Positions 1 through 9,265 are shown, counted from the stretch's first letter. The stretch is DNA of 64,000 nucleotides from an uncultured Pseudohongiella sp. (GCA_951812965.1 OX638341.1:3082438-3146437), one strand, 5' to 3'. Numbers and translations are program-made. The notes: generated by a model from the letters alone, not told the origin.

Positions 1-1421
1 AAGACGAGTCCAGAGGCCGTGGTCATGACGCCGCCGAAGGTCGGTGAGGGATAGGTGAACTCCCAGCGCAACTCGCCGGTGTGGATGTCGAGCGCGCGCA
101 AGGCGCCGGCGCCGTCAGGCTCGATGAAGACGACGCCGCCGAAACTCGCCTGGCCGGGAGTGTAATCCGGTTCCTCCGGCACATAAGTGGCGCAGGTTTC
201 CCGTGCCGTGACATAGAACAATTCCAGCTTGGGATTGTATGAAGGCGGCATGAAATTGGTCGAACCCCAGGGATCGGGCAGGCAGCCCCGGCTGCCGTCG
301 TTTAGGATGACAGGCCGGCCGTCGGGGCCGATTTCCCGCGCCCAGGTGGTGGCCGTGAACGGCTCGCCGAGCAGCAGTTCGCCGTCGGTGCGGTCGAGCA
401 CGTAGAAGAAACCGTTGCGATTCGCCATCATCACCAGTTTGCGCGGCTCGCCCTGCCATTCGGTGTCGACCAGCACGGGCATGTGGTTGGAATCCCAGTC
501 GTTGATGTCATGGGGCGTGAACTGGTAATGCCAGCGCAAGTCGCCGCGGTCGGCGTCGAGCGCGACGATGGAATTCGAATACAGGTTGTCACCAGGGCGC
601 AGGTCTCCGAAATAGTCTGGATTGGGATTGCCCACGCCCCAATAAATGAGATTCAGTTCGGGGTCGTAACTGCCATTCATCCAGGTGCCTCCGCCGCCGC
701 GGGCGAGCACTTCGGGATCGTCGGGCCAGGTCTCGCTGCCCGGCTCGCCCGGGCCGGGAATCGTGTTGAAGCGCCAGAGCCGCTCGCCGGTAACCGGCGC
801 ATAGGCGTCGATGAAGCCGCGGGTGGCGTACTCTCCGCCGGAGATACCTACTATTACCTTGTTGTCGATTACCAGCGGCGCCAGGGTGGCGGCGTAACCG
901 ATGCGGTAATCGGCCAGTTGCACGTCCCAGAGAATGTCGCCGGTGCGTCGGTCCATGGAGAGCAGGTGGGCGTCGAGGGTCACCATAAACAACTGGTTGC
1001 CGAGCATGCCGAAACCGCGATTGACCGGTGCGCTCGCGCCATAAGTGAGGTCATCGGGCAGATTGCGGCGATAACTCCAGAACGCCCTGCCGCTGCGGGC
1101 GTCGATGGCCCAGGCATAGTTGTTCGAGCCGGTGACGTACAGTGCGCCGTCGTCCACCAGCGGCGTGGTTTCGAAGCCGCGGCCGCGCGTGGTGGTGCCG
1201 GTCTGAAAAGTCCAGATCGGCCGCAATCGGCCAACGTTCTCGGGATTGATCTGGGTGAGCGGACTATGCCGCCGGCCGCTATAATCACCGGAATAGGTCA
1301 GCCAGCGTTCGGGATCGTTGAAACCGTCCAGAATGTCTTCGTATGTGGGCCCGTCCTGCGCGAACGCGGTAATGGCAAGCAGCGGTACAAGGCTGAATAG
1401 CAGGCGGACGGCGAAGCGCAT
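1..1421 (-). CDS. PQQ-dependent alcohol dehydrogenase-type quinoprotein, C-terminus outside window
   Basis: Periplasmic quinoprotein of the eight-bladed PQQ dehydrogenase family, which oxidises an alcohol or related substrate and passes electrons to a cytochrome c. The frame is open from the start codon to the window edge, so about 473 residues are seen and the end is missing. A signal peptide ends at AFAQ. Family landmarks are visible in order: TYGAS and RGFIDAY propeller strands, GGGGTWMNGSYDPEL, the GVGNPNPD segment, the TPHDINDWD strand, and GSTNFMPPSY. I chose ATG 1421 because an AGGGAGA ribosome site lies 6-12 bases upstream; ATG 1427 in the same frame overlaps that site. It starts 20 bases after the cytochrome c gene ends, so the two form an operon. 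The substrate cannot be named from sequence. Confidence 0.9.
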   Translation of the reverse strand, partial: MRFAVRLLFSLVPLLAITAFAQDGPTYEDILDGFNDPERWLTYSGDYSGRRHSPLTQINPENVGRLRPIWTFQTGTTTRGRGFETTPLVDDGALYVTGSNNYAWAIDARSGRAFWSYRRNLPDDLTYGASAPVNRGFGMLGNQLFMVTLDAHLLSMDRRTGDILWDVQLADYRIGYAATLAPLVIDNKVIVGISGGEYATRGFIDAYAPVTGERLWRFNTIPGPGEPGSETWPDDPEVLARGGGGTWMNGSYDPELNLIYWGVGNPNPDYFGDLRPGDNLYSNSIVALDADRGDLRWHYQFTPHDINDWDSNHMPVLVDTEWQGEPRKLVMMANRNGFFYVLDRTDGELLLGEPFTATTWAREIGPDGRPVILNDGSRGCLPDPWGSTNFMPPSYNPKLELFYVTARETCATYVPEEPDYTPGQASFGGVVFIEPDGAGALRALDIHTGELRWEFTYPSPTFGGVMTTASGLV

Positions 1422-1441
1422 AAACATTCTCCCTTCTCGAT

Positions 1442-2248
1442 TCATTGATTGCCGTGGAGAAAAGCGAGCAGGTCGGCGAGTTCGTCCGCGTCGAGATCCG
1501 CTTCGGAAAAGACCGGCATCAGCGATTCTCCCAGCCGCGTAATTTGCCGCACGCCAATGCGGTGGAAGGCGCGCAGGCTCTGGTCTTCGGTCACCAGTTG
1601 CAGCGAAAACGCGTCTTCATTCTTGAGCACGCCGGTTACCGATTCGCCGATGCCCGTTTCGACGGTAACCGGTCGAAAGCCGCGCTCGATTCTCCCGGAA
1701 GGCTCGCGTATCGATTGCACCAGCGCATCCGGCGCCCGGCGTAGCGTGATACCGGTCAGCGATGGCCCAAGCACCCCGCCCGCTTCTTCGCCGGCGCGAT
1801 GACATTCAGCGCAATTTTCGGCAAACAGGCGACGGCCGTTGCCGGCATCTCCCATGAAATCCGCGTCGCCGCCGAATTCGACCAGGCTCGCCATGAACGC
1901 GACCAGCATCCAGATTTCCGTCTCGCCAAATCCATGAGGCGGCATGATGCTGCCGGGAATACCGTCGCGAACCACATTGAAGACATACTCGTCATTCACG
2001 CCGTCGCGCCCCCACATCAGCGTAAGGTCGGGCGCGTCAATCGACAGGATTCCCTTGCCGTCGGCTCCATGACAAGTTGCACACTGTGCCCGGAACAGCG
2101 CCCCGCCCGCCATAACTGCCCGCGGCTGGCCTGCATAAGGATTTACACTTTGCGCGGTCGCCGACTGCCAAGCCGAAGGCGAACTGGAAACCGCAAGCAA
2201 AAAGCCGATTCCAACGATTCGAAACAAGGCCAGACTTCCTCGGAACAT
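1442..2248 (-). CDS. Secreted c-type cytochrome, two CxxCH motifs
   Basis: Likely periplasmic electron acceptor of the PQQ dehydrogenase encoded just downstream. About 268 residues from the chosen start. An N-terminal hydrophobic signal (residues about 8-28) is followed by CATCHGADGKG and, about 85 residues later, CAECHRAGEE, so two haems are expected. The second half also resembles the cytochrome c modules of quinoprotein and heme-binding proteins (repeated LTGITLRRAPDALVQSIREP). The frame stays open up to 2317, but ATG 2248 gives a clean signal peptide; no strong ribosome site decides between it and ATG 2284/2288. Transcribed away from the cupin gene at 2381. Confidence 0.85.
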   Translation of the reverse strand: MFRGSLALFRIVGIGFLLAVSSSPSAWQSATAQSVNPYAGQPRAVMAGGALFRAQCATCHGADGKGILSIDAPDLTLMWGRDGVNDEYVFNVVRDGIPGSIMPPHGFGETEIWMLVAFMASLVEFGGDADFMGDAGNGRRLFAENCAECHRAGEEAGGVLGPSLTGITLRRAPDALVQSIREPSGRIERGFRPVTVETGIGESVTGVLKNEDAFSLQLVTEDQSLRAFHRIGVRQITRLGESLMPVFSEADLDADELADLLAFLHGNQ

Positions 2249-2370
2249 AATAACAGCGGCCGAGCATACCACCCCAGGCCTCATGCATAAACGGCACGAT
2301 CCCTGAACGGAAAACAAGTTGACAAGTTGCAGGGCTTGTTTAATTCTCCGCTTACTGAATCTTCCCGGTT

Positions 2371-2374
2371 GGAG
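2371..2374 (+). promoter_or_regulatory. Ribosome binding site deciding cupin start
   Basis: GGAG six bases before ATG 2381. The frame is open from 2327, but only ATG 2381 has this site and begins a proper signal peptide. Confidence 0.6.
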
Positions 2375-2380
2375 AAAAAC

Positions 2381-2845
2381 ATGGCCAGATTTTCATTGGG
2401 AGCGTCGCGCAAGAAGCGGACGCTGGGATACCTCGCTTCCGCATCCGTGGCGCTTGCGCTGGCAATGGTCGTCATGGGCCTGCAAGGCGAACGAATCGTC
2501 GCCCAGTCCAGCAACTTCCAGGGCGGCGCGCCGGACGTGCGCCAGGCGCCGGACATGACTTCGATCCGAATCCTGTTTCCCGCCGGCGTGCGCTCTTCCT
2601 GGCACACCCATACCTGGGGCCAGTTGCTGATGATCGAGGAAGGCCGCGCGCTCACCCAGGTGCGGGGCGAACCCGTAATGGAGATGCATCCGGGCGAGCC
2701 CTGGTGGACCGGGCCCGATGTCGAACACTGGCATGGCGCGCACCCCGACGAGTCGGCGCTGCAAATCACCATCTATGAAGGCAGCGTCGTCTGGATGGAC
2801 CCGACTACCGACGAAGAATATATGGCCGATTCGACCCGGCCCTGA
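2381..2845 (+). CDS. Secreted cupin-domain protein
   Basis: Single-domain cupin of 154 residues with a membrane-spanning signal sequence (LASASVALALAMVVMGL). The metal-binding cupin motif 1 is visible as the HTH of SSWHTHTWGQLLMIEEG, and motif 2 as PGEPWWTGPDVEHWHGA. The spacing matches small cupins of the mandelonitrile-lyase-like or quercetinase-like groups. The substrate is unknown. It stands alone, divergent from the cytochrome c gene, and is followed by a GC-rich hairpin. The periplasmic location is unusual for a cupin and is inferred from the signal. Confidence 0.8.
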   Translation: MARFSLGASRKKRTLGYLASASVALALAMVVMGLQGERIVAQSSNFQGGAPDVRQAPDMTSIRILFPAGVRSSWHTHTWGQLLMIEEGRALTQVRGEPVMEMHPGEPWWTGPDVEHWHGAHPDESALQITIYEGSVVWMDPTTDEEYMADSTRP

Positions 2846-2876
2846 AACCGCAAGAATCCGGCTGGTCCTGCGAGCT

Positions 2877-2904
2877 CCGCTCCCGCACTACGCGGCGGGA
2901 GCGG
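2877..2904 (+). terminator. Hairpin after cupin gene
   Basis: Perfect 10-bp stem (CCGCTCCCGC / GCGGGAGCGG) with an 8-base loop, then a T-rich stretch (TTGTCGTTCGTC). It lies 31 bases after the cupin stop codon. Confidence 0.6.
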
Positions 2905-2972
2905 TTGTCGTTCGTCATTCAGTGTACACTTTACCTCGTCACGTCCCCCGCGACTTTCTTGAGACCCAGACT

Positions 2973-4166
2973 ATGTCCACCGCCTTTCGCATTGCCCTTG
3001 CTGTCCCCGTTGCTATGACGCTGGCCGCCTGCGGCGAGCCGCTGCCGCAATTGAGTTTCGAGGAATCGCTGCAGCAGCAATTGATCGAAGCCGAGCCCGG
3101 CGACGTCATCAGCATCCCCGCCGGCACCCATGAACTGACCCGCAGCCTTTCGCTCAACGTGCCCGGAGTCACAATCCGCGGCGAAGGCATGGACAGCTCG
3201 ATCCTGTCCTACCGCAACCAGTTGCAAGGCGCCGAAGGCCTGCTGGTGAGCGCGGACGATTTCCTGATCGAGGACCTGGCGATCGAGGACACAGTCGGCG
3301 ACGCGCTGAAGATCAACGACAGCAATAACGTCACCGTGCGCCGGGTGCGCACCGAATGGACCGGCGGCCCGCTTGAGACGAATGGCGCATACGGCATCTA
3401 TCCGGTACAGTCGAGCAATATTCTCATCGATGGCTCGGTCGCCATCGGCGCGTCCGACGCGGGCATTTACGTCGGCCAGTCGACGCAGATCATCGTGCGC
3501 AACTCCCGCGCCGAATCCAACGTGGCGGGAATCGAGATCGAGAACTCGACTTTCGCCGATGTACACGACAATATCGCCACCAACAATACCGGTGGAATTC
3601 TCGTCTTCGACCTGCCCAACCTGCCGGTGCAGGGCGGCCGCAATACGCGAGTGTTCAACAACAGAATCGTCGACAACAACACCGCCAATTTCGCGCCGGA
3701 AGGCAATATCGTCGCCACGGTGCCGGCCGGCACCGGGCTGATGGTGCTGGCGAACGACAATATCGAAGTCTTCGGCAACGAATTCGTCAATAACGACAGC
3801 GCCAACATGATGGTGGTCAGCTATCACATTACCGGCCTGCCGATCGATGACGAGAATTACGATCCGTTCCCGGAGTCAATTCACGTGCATGACAACAGTT
3901 TCAGCGGCGGCGGCGCAGCGCCCGACTCCGAGCCGCTGGCGCTGTTGCGGGAGGCCACCGGGCAGGCAGTGCCCGATATCGTCTGGGACGGCACCATGGT
4001 GCCGGGCAAGACAGCCCCTGACGTGCTTTGCATGCGCGGCAACGGCGATGCCGATTTCGTCAATCTCGATGCGCCCGGCGGCTTTGCCGCGCCGGTCTTT
4101 GAAATCGGTCCTCACGACTGCGCCGGAGCGGAATTGCCCGAGGTCTCGATCAGCACCGAGCCATGA
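2973..4166 (+). CDS. Parallel beta-helix repeat lipoprotein (TIGR03805-like)
   Basis: Predicted lipoprotein of 397 residues: signal ending MTLAAC, with Cys as lipobox residue. The body is a right-handed beta-helix built of repeats such as NNVTVRRVRTE, SNILIDGSVAIGASDAGIYVGQS, TQIIVRNSRAESNVAGIEIEN and DNIEVFGNEFVNND. The frame is open from 2718, but ATG 2973 starts the lipoprotein signal and the upstream part overlaps the cupin gene. Its stop codon overlaps the next start by 4 bases (ATGA), so it is translationally coupled to the diheme cytochrome. This two-gene pairing is a known conserved pattern (TIGR03805/TIGR03806 families, from memory) of unknown function. Polysaccharide binding or cleavage is a guess only. 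Confidence 0.85.
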   Translation: MSTAFRIALAVPVAMTLAACGEPLPQLSFEESLQQQLIEAEPGDVISIPAGTHELTRSLSLNVPGVTIRGEGMDSSILSYRNQLQGAEGLLVSADDFLIEDLAIEDTVGDALKINDSNNVTVRRVRTEWTGGPLETNGAYGIYPVQSSNILIDGSVAIGASDAGIYVGQSTQIIVRNSRAESNVAGIEIENSTFADVHDNIATNNTGGILVFDLPNLPVQGGRNTRVFNNRIVDNNTANFAPEGNIVATVPAGTGLMVLANDNIEVFGNEFVNNDSANMMVVSYHITGLPIDDENYDPFPESIHVHDNSFSGGGAAPDSEPLALLREATGQAVPDIVWDGTMVPGKTAPDVLCMRGNGDADFVNLDAPGGFAAPVFEIGPHDCAGAELPEVSISTEP

Positions 4167-5284
4167 TCCGTCACCTGCTCCCGGTTCTGCTGCCGGCGTT
4201 ACTGTTGAGCGCCTGTGCCGAACCGCGTTTTTTCGAGCAGGATAATCCACAACGCCTGTCGGACTGGAACCTGTTCCGGGACGACGGCGCCCGCCTGATT
4301 CCGCGCGAGCAGACCCTGGTGTTCACGCCGGCGAATCCCCTGTTCACCGACTACGCGGGCAAGTTGCGAACCATGTGGCTGCCGGCCGGCGAACAGGCCC
4401 GGATGCAGGACGGTGAACTGGAGTTTCCCGCCGGCTCGATTCTGAGCAAGACTTTCTATTACCCGACAGGGGCTGATGGCGTTCTGCTCGAAAGCGCGAA
4501 CCACGAGAACGAACTCGACCGGCAGCAGCATCGCATGATCGAAACACGGCTGCTCGTGCGGCGCGAAGACGGCTGGCACGCCATGGCCTATGTCTGGAAC
4601 GGAGAGCAATCCGAAGCTTTTCTGCGCGTGGCCGGGGCGAGTGCGTCGGTGAGCCTGCAACGCCCATCGGGAATAGAGGATTTCGTCTACTTCGTTCCCA
4701 ACGAAAACCAGTGCGCCGGCTGCCATGTGACCGTGCATCCCGACGGCCCGCTGCATCCGCTGGGCGCGGTTCCCGAGCAACTTGCCGCCGCGGTCCTGAA
4801 TCAAAATGAGAATCCAGACATGGGACACCCATCCCAATTGCGGGCAATGCAGGAGCGGGGCTGGCTCGAGGCTACGTCTCCCCAACCCGCGGCGGCTTCC
4901 TGGGAGGACACCCACGCCGAACTGGATACCCGGGCCCAGGCCTACCTGAACATCCACTGCGGCCATTGCCACAATCCCGACGGCGCCGCGGACACATCGG
5001 CGCTGGTGCTTGACGGAAATCACCGGAACCCGGTGGAATTCGGGGTCTGCAAGACGCCGGTGGCGGCCGGCGGCGGCGCCGGCGACCTCCTCTACAACAT
5101 CTACCCGGGAGCGCCGGAACGCTCGATCCTGCTTTATCGCATGGAATCTTCCGAACCCGACGAAATGATGCCCGAACTTGGCCGCTCGCTGGTGCACGAG
5201 GACGGCGTCGCCCTGCTCCGCGAGTGGATTTCCGCAATGGATGGCGATTGTCCCGAGCCGGTGCGGGCATTCGGCAACAGGTGA
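4163..5284 (+). CDS. SO2930-family diheme c-type cytochrome lipoprotein
   Basis: A 373-residue exported protein with lipobox LLSAC. Two haem motifs are seen: CAGCH at about residue 187 and CGHCH at about 268. The long N-terminal region (FRDDGARLIPREQTLVFTPANPLFTDYAGK) is typical of the SO2930/HNE_0200 (TIGR03806) family. It is coupled by a 4-base overlap to the beta-helix lipoprotein, its usual partner. Both would act at the outer or inner membrane in the periplasm. The redox substrate is not known. Confidence 0.87.
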   Translation: MIRHLLPVLLPALLLSACAEPRFFEQDNPQRLSDWNLFRDDGARLIPREQTLVFTPANPLFTDYAGKLRTMWLPAGEQARMQDGELEFPAGSILSKTFYYPTGADGVLLESANHENELDRQQHRMIETRLLVRREDGWHAMAYVWNGEQSEAFLRVAGASASVSLQRPSGIEDFVYFVPNENQCAGCHVTVHPDGPLHPLGAVPEQLAAAVLNQNENPDMGHPSQLRAMQERGWLEATSPQPAAASWEDTHAELDTRAQAYLNIHCGHCHNPDGAADTSALVLDGNHRNPVEFGVCKTPVAAGGGAGDLLYNIYPGAPERSILLYRMESSEPDEMMPELGRSLVHEDGVALLREWISAMDGDCPEPVRAFGNR

Positions 5285-5289
5285 ATGCG

Positions 5290-6300
5290 ATGTCCTCGCG
5301 GACGCTTGGGTCCTGCCTGCTGCTGATCTGCCTGATCGCGGTGGGCTGTTCCGACCGGCAGTTCGAACGCCGCACCTATGTGTTGACCACGGGAACGACC
5401 GGCGGGACTTTCTATCCCGTCGGCGTGGCGCTGTCGACAATCGTTTCAGCGCGCCAGGACGAGAGTTTCTCGCTGACGGCGATCAGTTCAGCGGGATCCA
5501 TGGAAAACATCAAGCTGCTCCGCGACAACCAGGCGCAATTCGGCCTGATTCTCGGCGTCTTCGCCGCCTGGGCCTGGGAAGGCGCCGGACCGATCGGCAC
5601 GCCGCAGTCGCATATGCGCGCGGTCGGCGCCACCTGGCCGAACGTCGAGCATTTCGTGCTGAGCACCGATCTCGTCAGTAGCGGCACCCTTGATGATCTC
5701 GCCGACATCGACGGTGAGCGATTCGTGCTCGGCATGCGCTATTCCGGCGCCGAGCAAACCGGCGCCTATATTCTTGACGCGCTCGGCATCGATTTCCGCA
5801 ATCGGTTCAGCCTCGCCTACATGGGCTATGGCGCGGTCGCCGGCGCCATCCAGGACGGCAATATCAGCGGCATGAACGTTCCCGCCGGCGCGCCGGTTGC
5901 GGCGATTACCCAATCCTTCGCCCAGATGCGTGAAAGCATCACACTGCTGAATTTCACCCAACAACACCTCGATGCGATCAACCGGAATTTACCGCTCTGG
6001 AACTTCTACGATCTCCCGGCCGGCACTTACCCCTACCAGCCGGCGGACGTCACCACCGCCTTCAGTCCCAATGTGCTCGTGACCCGGGAGGATGTCCCCG
6101 AAGAAATCGTGTACCAGTTGACCCGGCTCATGTGGGAGAGCCTGCCGACCCTGCGGGAAATTCACGGCGCTACCAGGGAAATGATGCTTGATCGCGCACT
6201 CTCCGGCATCGTCATGCCTCTCCACCCCGGCGCCCTGCGCTACTACGAAGAAGCCGGCATGGAAATCGCTCCCGAACTGCGCGCTGCCATCACTCAATAA
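5290..6300 (+). CDS. TAXI-family TRAP transporter solute-binding lipoprotein
   Basis: A 336-residue extracytoplasmic binding protein of the TAXI (TRAP-associated immunogenic) family. The lipobox is IAVGC. The family signature follows at once: TYVLTTGTTGGTFYPVGVALS, then SAGSMENIKLLRDNQAQFGLI and MGYGAVAGAIQDGNISGMNVPAG. The start ATG 5290 lies 5 bases after the cytochrome stop, so it probably shares the transcript. No TRAP membrane subunits (DctQ/DctM or fused 4TM-12TM) are present in the window, so it either works with a distant permease or has another role. Its 3' end overlaps the convergent peptidase gene by 11 bases. Confidence 0.88.
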   Translation: MSSRTLGSCLLLICLIAVGCSDRQFERRTYVLTTGTTGGTFYPVGVALSTIVSARQDESFSLTAISSAGSMENIKLLRDNQAQFGLILGVFAAWAWEGAGPIGTPQSHMRAVGATWPNVEHFVLSTDLVSSGTLDDLADIDGERFVLGMRYSGAEQTGAYILDALGIDFRNRFSLAYMGYGAVAGAIQDGNISGMNVPAGAPVAAITQSFAQMRESITLLNFTQQHLDAINRNLPLWNFYDLPAGTYPYQPADVTTAFSPNVLVTREDVPEEIVYQLTRLMWESLPTLREIHGATREMMLDRALSGIVMPLHPGALRYYEEAGMEIAPELRAAITQ

Positions 6301-6958
6301 CGAAATCGAAATAAGTGTCCGGATAGGGCTCGTCGCGCAAATTGAAATGCCACCACTCGGTATCGAGCGGCTCGAACCCGTGCTTGATCATCGTGATCTG
6401 CAACAACATGCGCCGCGCCTGATGCTGTGGTGAAACTTCCTGGTTCGACGGCGCCGAACGCGGATCGAAATAGTCCCAGCGCGTGCCCATGTCGAGTTCC
6501 TCGCCGGACTCCAGCGAAATCAGGGTGAGATCGACCGCCGAGCCCCGCGAATGTCCCGATTGCTCGGCGATATAACCCTGGTCGAACAGCTCGGATTTGT
6601 CGACGTGAGGATAATAGAGCGGCTTCATCGCATCGTCTTCCAGATCCTCGGCCCAGCGCACGAAATGATCCACCGCCCGTTGCGGACGATAGCCGTCGAA
6701 CAGTTTCAGGCCGAGCCCTACCTGGTTCAATTCGATCTGCACCGCGAGCAGAGCGTCCGCGGTCTCCCGGGTGAGCAGCACTTTTTCCGTTTCGTAGCCG
6801 TCTATCGGAGCGCCGACAAAATTGCCGGACCCGGTATATCGCGCTTCGATCTGCACGTCGGCAATGTACTCCCCCATGTCGACGAATCCCTCCGGAATCT
6901 GCGCCGGAGCCGGCCAAGCGAAGCCGAGAAGCAGAATCAGTAATGGAATCCGGTTCAT
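6290..6958 (-). CDS. VanX/DdpX-like D-alanyl-D-alanine dipeptidase (M15D)
   Basis: Exported zinc peptidase of 222 residues with signal peptide ending PAPAQ. VanX-type zinc ligands are visible: the SGHSRGSAVDLT motif (SxHxxGxAxD) around residues 134-145 and the EWWHF motif near residue 200 that provides the catalytic Glu and third ligand. KLFDGYRPQRAV carries the conserved Arg. The family hydrolyses D-Ala-D-Ala in the periplasm or cytoplasm; with no van ligase or sensor genes nearby, a cell-wall recycling role is more likely than vancomycin resistance. Convergent with the TAXI gene. Confidence 0.9.
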   Translation of the reverse strand: MNRIPLLILLLGFAWPAPAQIPEGFVDMGEYIADVQIEARYTGSGNFVGAPIDGYETEKVLLTRETADALLAVQIELNQVGLGLKLFDGYRPQRAVDHFVRWAEDLEDDAMKPLYYPHVDKSELFDQGYIAEQSGHSRGSAVDLTLISLESGEELDMGTRWDYFDPRSAPSNQEVSPQHQARRMLLQITMIKHGFEPLDTEWWHFNLRDEPYPDTYFDFVIE

Positions 6959-7040
6959 TCTGAATTTTATCCCGTAGCGTAGCGCCTTCTTTGATATTAC
7001 TATGCGCCGTTGAATTGTTTATTCAAGGGCTGGGGTGCGA

Positions 7041-7472
7041 ATGACCCGCATGCAAGTACATATCGCCAGGGATGAACCGGAACTGAAGCGAATCGCACCG
7101 GTGATGCTCGAATTGCGCGACCATTTCGACACCGACGGCCTCATCGCGCAGATTCGCCTGCAACAGCAGGACGGATATCAGATCGCATACGTTGAAGAAG
7201 ATGGGGAAGTCCTGGCTGTCGCCGGTTTCGTCATCACCAGCAAGCTCGCCTGGCACAAGCATCTTTATGTAGACGACCTGGTAACCGCCGCCGCCCGGCG
7301 CTCACGCGGCGCGGGCCGCTGCCTGATGGACTGGCTCAAGCAATTCGCCATCGATAATGACTGCAGGCAACTGCATCTCGATTCAGGCGTACAAAGATTT
7401 CGCGCCCACAGATTTTATCTGCGGGAAGGATTCGATATTAACAGTCACCATTTCGCCATTTCCGAATTATAA
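7041..7472 (+). CDS. GNAT-family N-acetyltransferase
   Basis: A 143-residue cytosolic acetyltransferase. The acetyl-CoA loop is visible as RRSRGAGRCLMDWLKQFA, preceded by the LYVDDLVT strand, and the C-terminal HRFYLREGFDI segment is characteristic. ATG 7041 is taken; an in-frame GTG at 7035 is possible, and no clear ribosome site decides. Target amine unknown. It is divergent from the VanX-like gene and 50 bases upstream of the ligase gene. Confidence 0.85.
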   Translation: MTRMQVHIARDEPELKRIAPVMLELRDHFDTDGLIAQIRLQQQDGYQIAYVEEDGEVLAVAGFVITSKLAWHKHLYVDDLVTAAARRSRGAGRCLMDWLKQFAIDNDCRQLHLDSGVQRFRAHRFYLREGFDINSHHFAISEL

Positions 7473-7522
7473 CGATTGTGCCGCCCTATGGCCGCATCTG
7501 ACAGACGACAGGAGACAGATAC

Positions 7523-9091
7523 ATGATTTTCCAAAGCAAGCTACCGAACCTGGATATTCCCGACGGCAATCTGGTCGATGTGCTGTTGCGGCATTGTGAC
7601 TCACTGGGCGACAAGCAGGCGCTTGTCGACGGGCCTTCCGGCCGCCAGATCACTTATGCCCAGCTACCTGTCATGGTGCGCCGATTCGCGACCGGGCTCG
7701 CCCAACGTGGTTTCGGCAAGGGCGACGTTCTCGCGATTTTCATGCCCAACGTGCCGGAATACGGCATTGCCTTTCTCGGCACGGCTTACCTCGGCGGCGT
7801 CAATACCACGGTCAACTCGCTCTATTCGACCGACGACCTTATCCATCAGTTCAAGGATTCCGGAGCGCGCTTTCTGCTGACGATCCCCGATTTTCTCGAT
7901 CGCGCGTTGCCCGCCGCCGAAGCTACCGGCATCGAGGAAATTTTCGTCCTCGGCAGCGCCGAGGGCTGTACACCCTACGCGGAATTGCTCAATAACGCCG
8001 GCGACGCTCCACAGGCGGAAATCGATCCCGTAAAGGACATGGTAGCCATGCCCTATTCATCGGGCACCACCGGACTGGCCAAGGGGGTAATGCTCAGCCA
8101 TCGCAACCTGATCGCCAATTTCGTGCTGTCCACCGAAGTGAATCCCACACAGGACGGCGACAAGATGTTCGCGGTGTTGCCCTTTTTCCACATCTACGGC
8201 ATGACGCTGCTACTTTGCCTGGCCTTGTACACCGGCGTTACCCTGCTGTCCTCGCCGCGCTTCGAACTCGAACAGTTTCTCCAGATCGTCCAGGATCACC
8301 GGGTCACCTTGCTCAGCCTTGTGCCGCCGCTGGTACTGGCGCTGGCAAACCACCCGATTGTCGAAAACTACGATCTGAGTTGCGTGCGCCTGATAACTTG
8401 CGGCGCGGCGCCGCTCGGCGTGGATCTCGAGCAAGCCTGCGCCAAGCGGCTCGGTTGCGGCATCATCCAGGGCTACGGCCTGACCGAAGTCGCCGGCGCC
8501 TCCCATATCCGCGCCCTCGGCAGCGAACTGGACCTGCCCGGGTCGGTGGGGCCGGTATTGCAAAACACCGAAAGCAAGGTCATCGATGTCGAAACCGGCG
8601 CCGAACTCGGCGTCAACGAGACCGGCGAAGTATTGATTCGCGGCCCTCACGTAATGCTCGGCTACCTGAACAACCCCGAAGCAAACGCCCACTCACTCGA
8701 CGACGAAGGCTGGTTCTACACCGGCGACATCGGCTACGCCGACGAAGGCGGCTGCTTCTACATCGTCGACCGGGTCAAGGAACTGATCAAATACAAGGCC
8801 TACCAGGTCGCTCCTGCCGAACTCGAAGCACTGTTGCTTACCCACGAAGCGGTCGCCGACGCGGCCGTGATCCCTTCGCCCGACCTGGAAGCTGGAGAAG
8901 TGCCGAAGGCTTTCGTCATGCGCAAGGGAGAACTCGGCGAGCAGGAACTGATGGACTGGGTCGCTCAACGCGTGGCGCCCCACAAGAAGATTCGCCGGCT
9001 CGAATTCGTCGACGAGATTCCCAAATCCGCTTCCGGCAAGATCCTGCGGCGCCTGCTCGTCGAAAAGGAACGTCAGCAGATTTCAGGGTAG
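7523..9091 (+). CDS. AMP-dependent acyl/4-coumarate:CoA ligase family
   Basis: Adenylate-forming ligase of 522 residues, close in layout to 4-coumarate:CoA ligases and medium-chain acyl-CoA synthetases. It activates a carboxylic acid with ATP and then forms a CoA thioester. Visible motifs: the P-loop-like YSSGTTGLAKGVM (residues about 176-188), IQGYGLTE, the GWFYTGDIGY motif, DRVKELIKYKAYQV, and the C-terminal SASGKILRR lysine. AGGAGA lies 8 bases before ATG 7523. Substrate specificity cannot be read from sequence; no phenylpropanoid genes lie beside it, although a tannase/feruloyl esterase gene is found at 18.4 kb. Confidence 0.9.
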   Translation: MIFQSKLPNLDIPDGNLVDVLLRHCDSLGDKQALVDGPSGRQITYAQLPVMVRRFATGLAQRGFGKGDVLAIFMPNVPEYGIAFLGTAYLGGVNTTVNSLYSTDDLIHQFKDSGARFLLTIPDFLDRALPAAEATGIEEIFVLGSAEGCTPYAELLNNAGDAPQAEIDPVKDMVAMPYSSGTTGLAKGVMLSHRNLIANFVLSTEVNPTQDGDKMFAVLPFFHIYGMTLLLCLALYTGVTLLSSPRFELEQFLQIVQDHRVTLLSLVPPLVLALANHPIVENYDLSCVRLITCGAAPLGVDLEQACAKRLGCGIIQGYGLTEVAGASHIRALGSELDLPGSVGPVLQNTESKVIDVETGAELGVNETGEVLIRGPHVMLGYLNNPEANAHSLDDEGWFYTGDIGYADEGGCFYIVDRVKELIKYKAYQVAPAELEALLLTHEAVADAAVIPSPDLEAGEVPKAFVMRKGELGEQELMDWVAQRVAPHKKIRRLEFVDEIPKSASGKILRRLLVEKERQQISG

Positions 9092-9196
9092 CGCACAACT
9101 GAGTACGTTCGAACCCATGCAATCTGAAGCCGTTCCGCTAAATTTGGAAAACCTGTACGCGCCGCTGTGCAGGTTCAAATACATGTGAGACCGTAT

Positions 9197-9265
9197 GGGC
9201 GAGGCATGCCTCGCCCTCGAACGGCCCCGAAGCCGTGCAACTGACGGGCGAGGCATGCCTCGCCC
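9197..9265. repeat. Paired REP palindromes (copy A, BIME-like)
   Basis: Two perfect 20-bp palindromes GGGCGAGGCATGCCTCGCCC at 9197-9216 and 9246-9265, 49 bases apart. The same pair, with the same spacer and flanks, lies in inverse orientation at 36375-36443. Confidence 0.9.

Noticed and set aside
483..1400. Plus-strand frame of 305 codons
   Set aside because: Antisense shadow of the PQQ dehydrogenase, whose minus-strand motifs are unmistakable.
6290..6958. Vancomycin-resistance gene
   Set aside because: VanX-like fold, but no vanH, vanA-type ligase or vanRS genes are in the window and the organism is Gram-negative.
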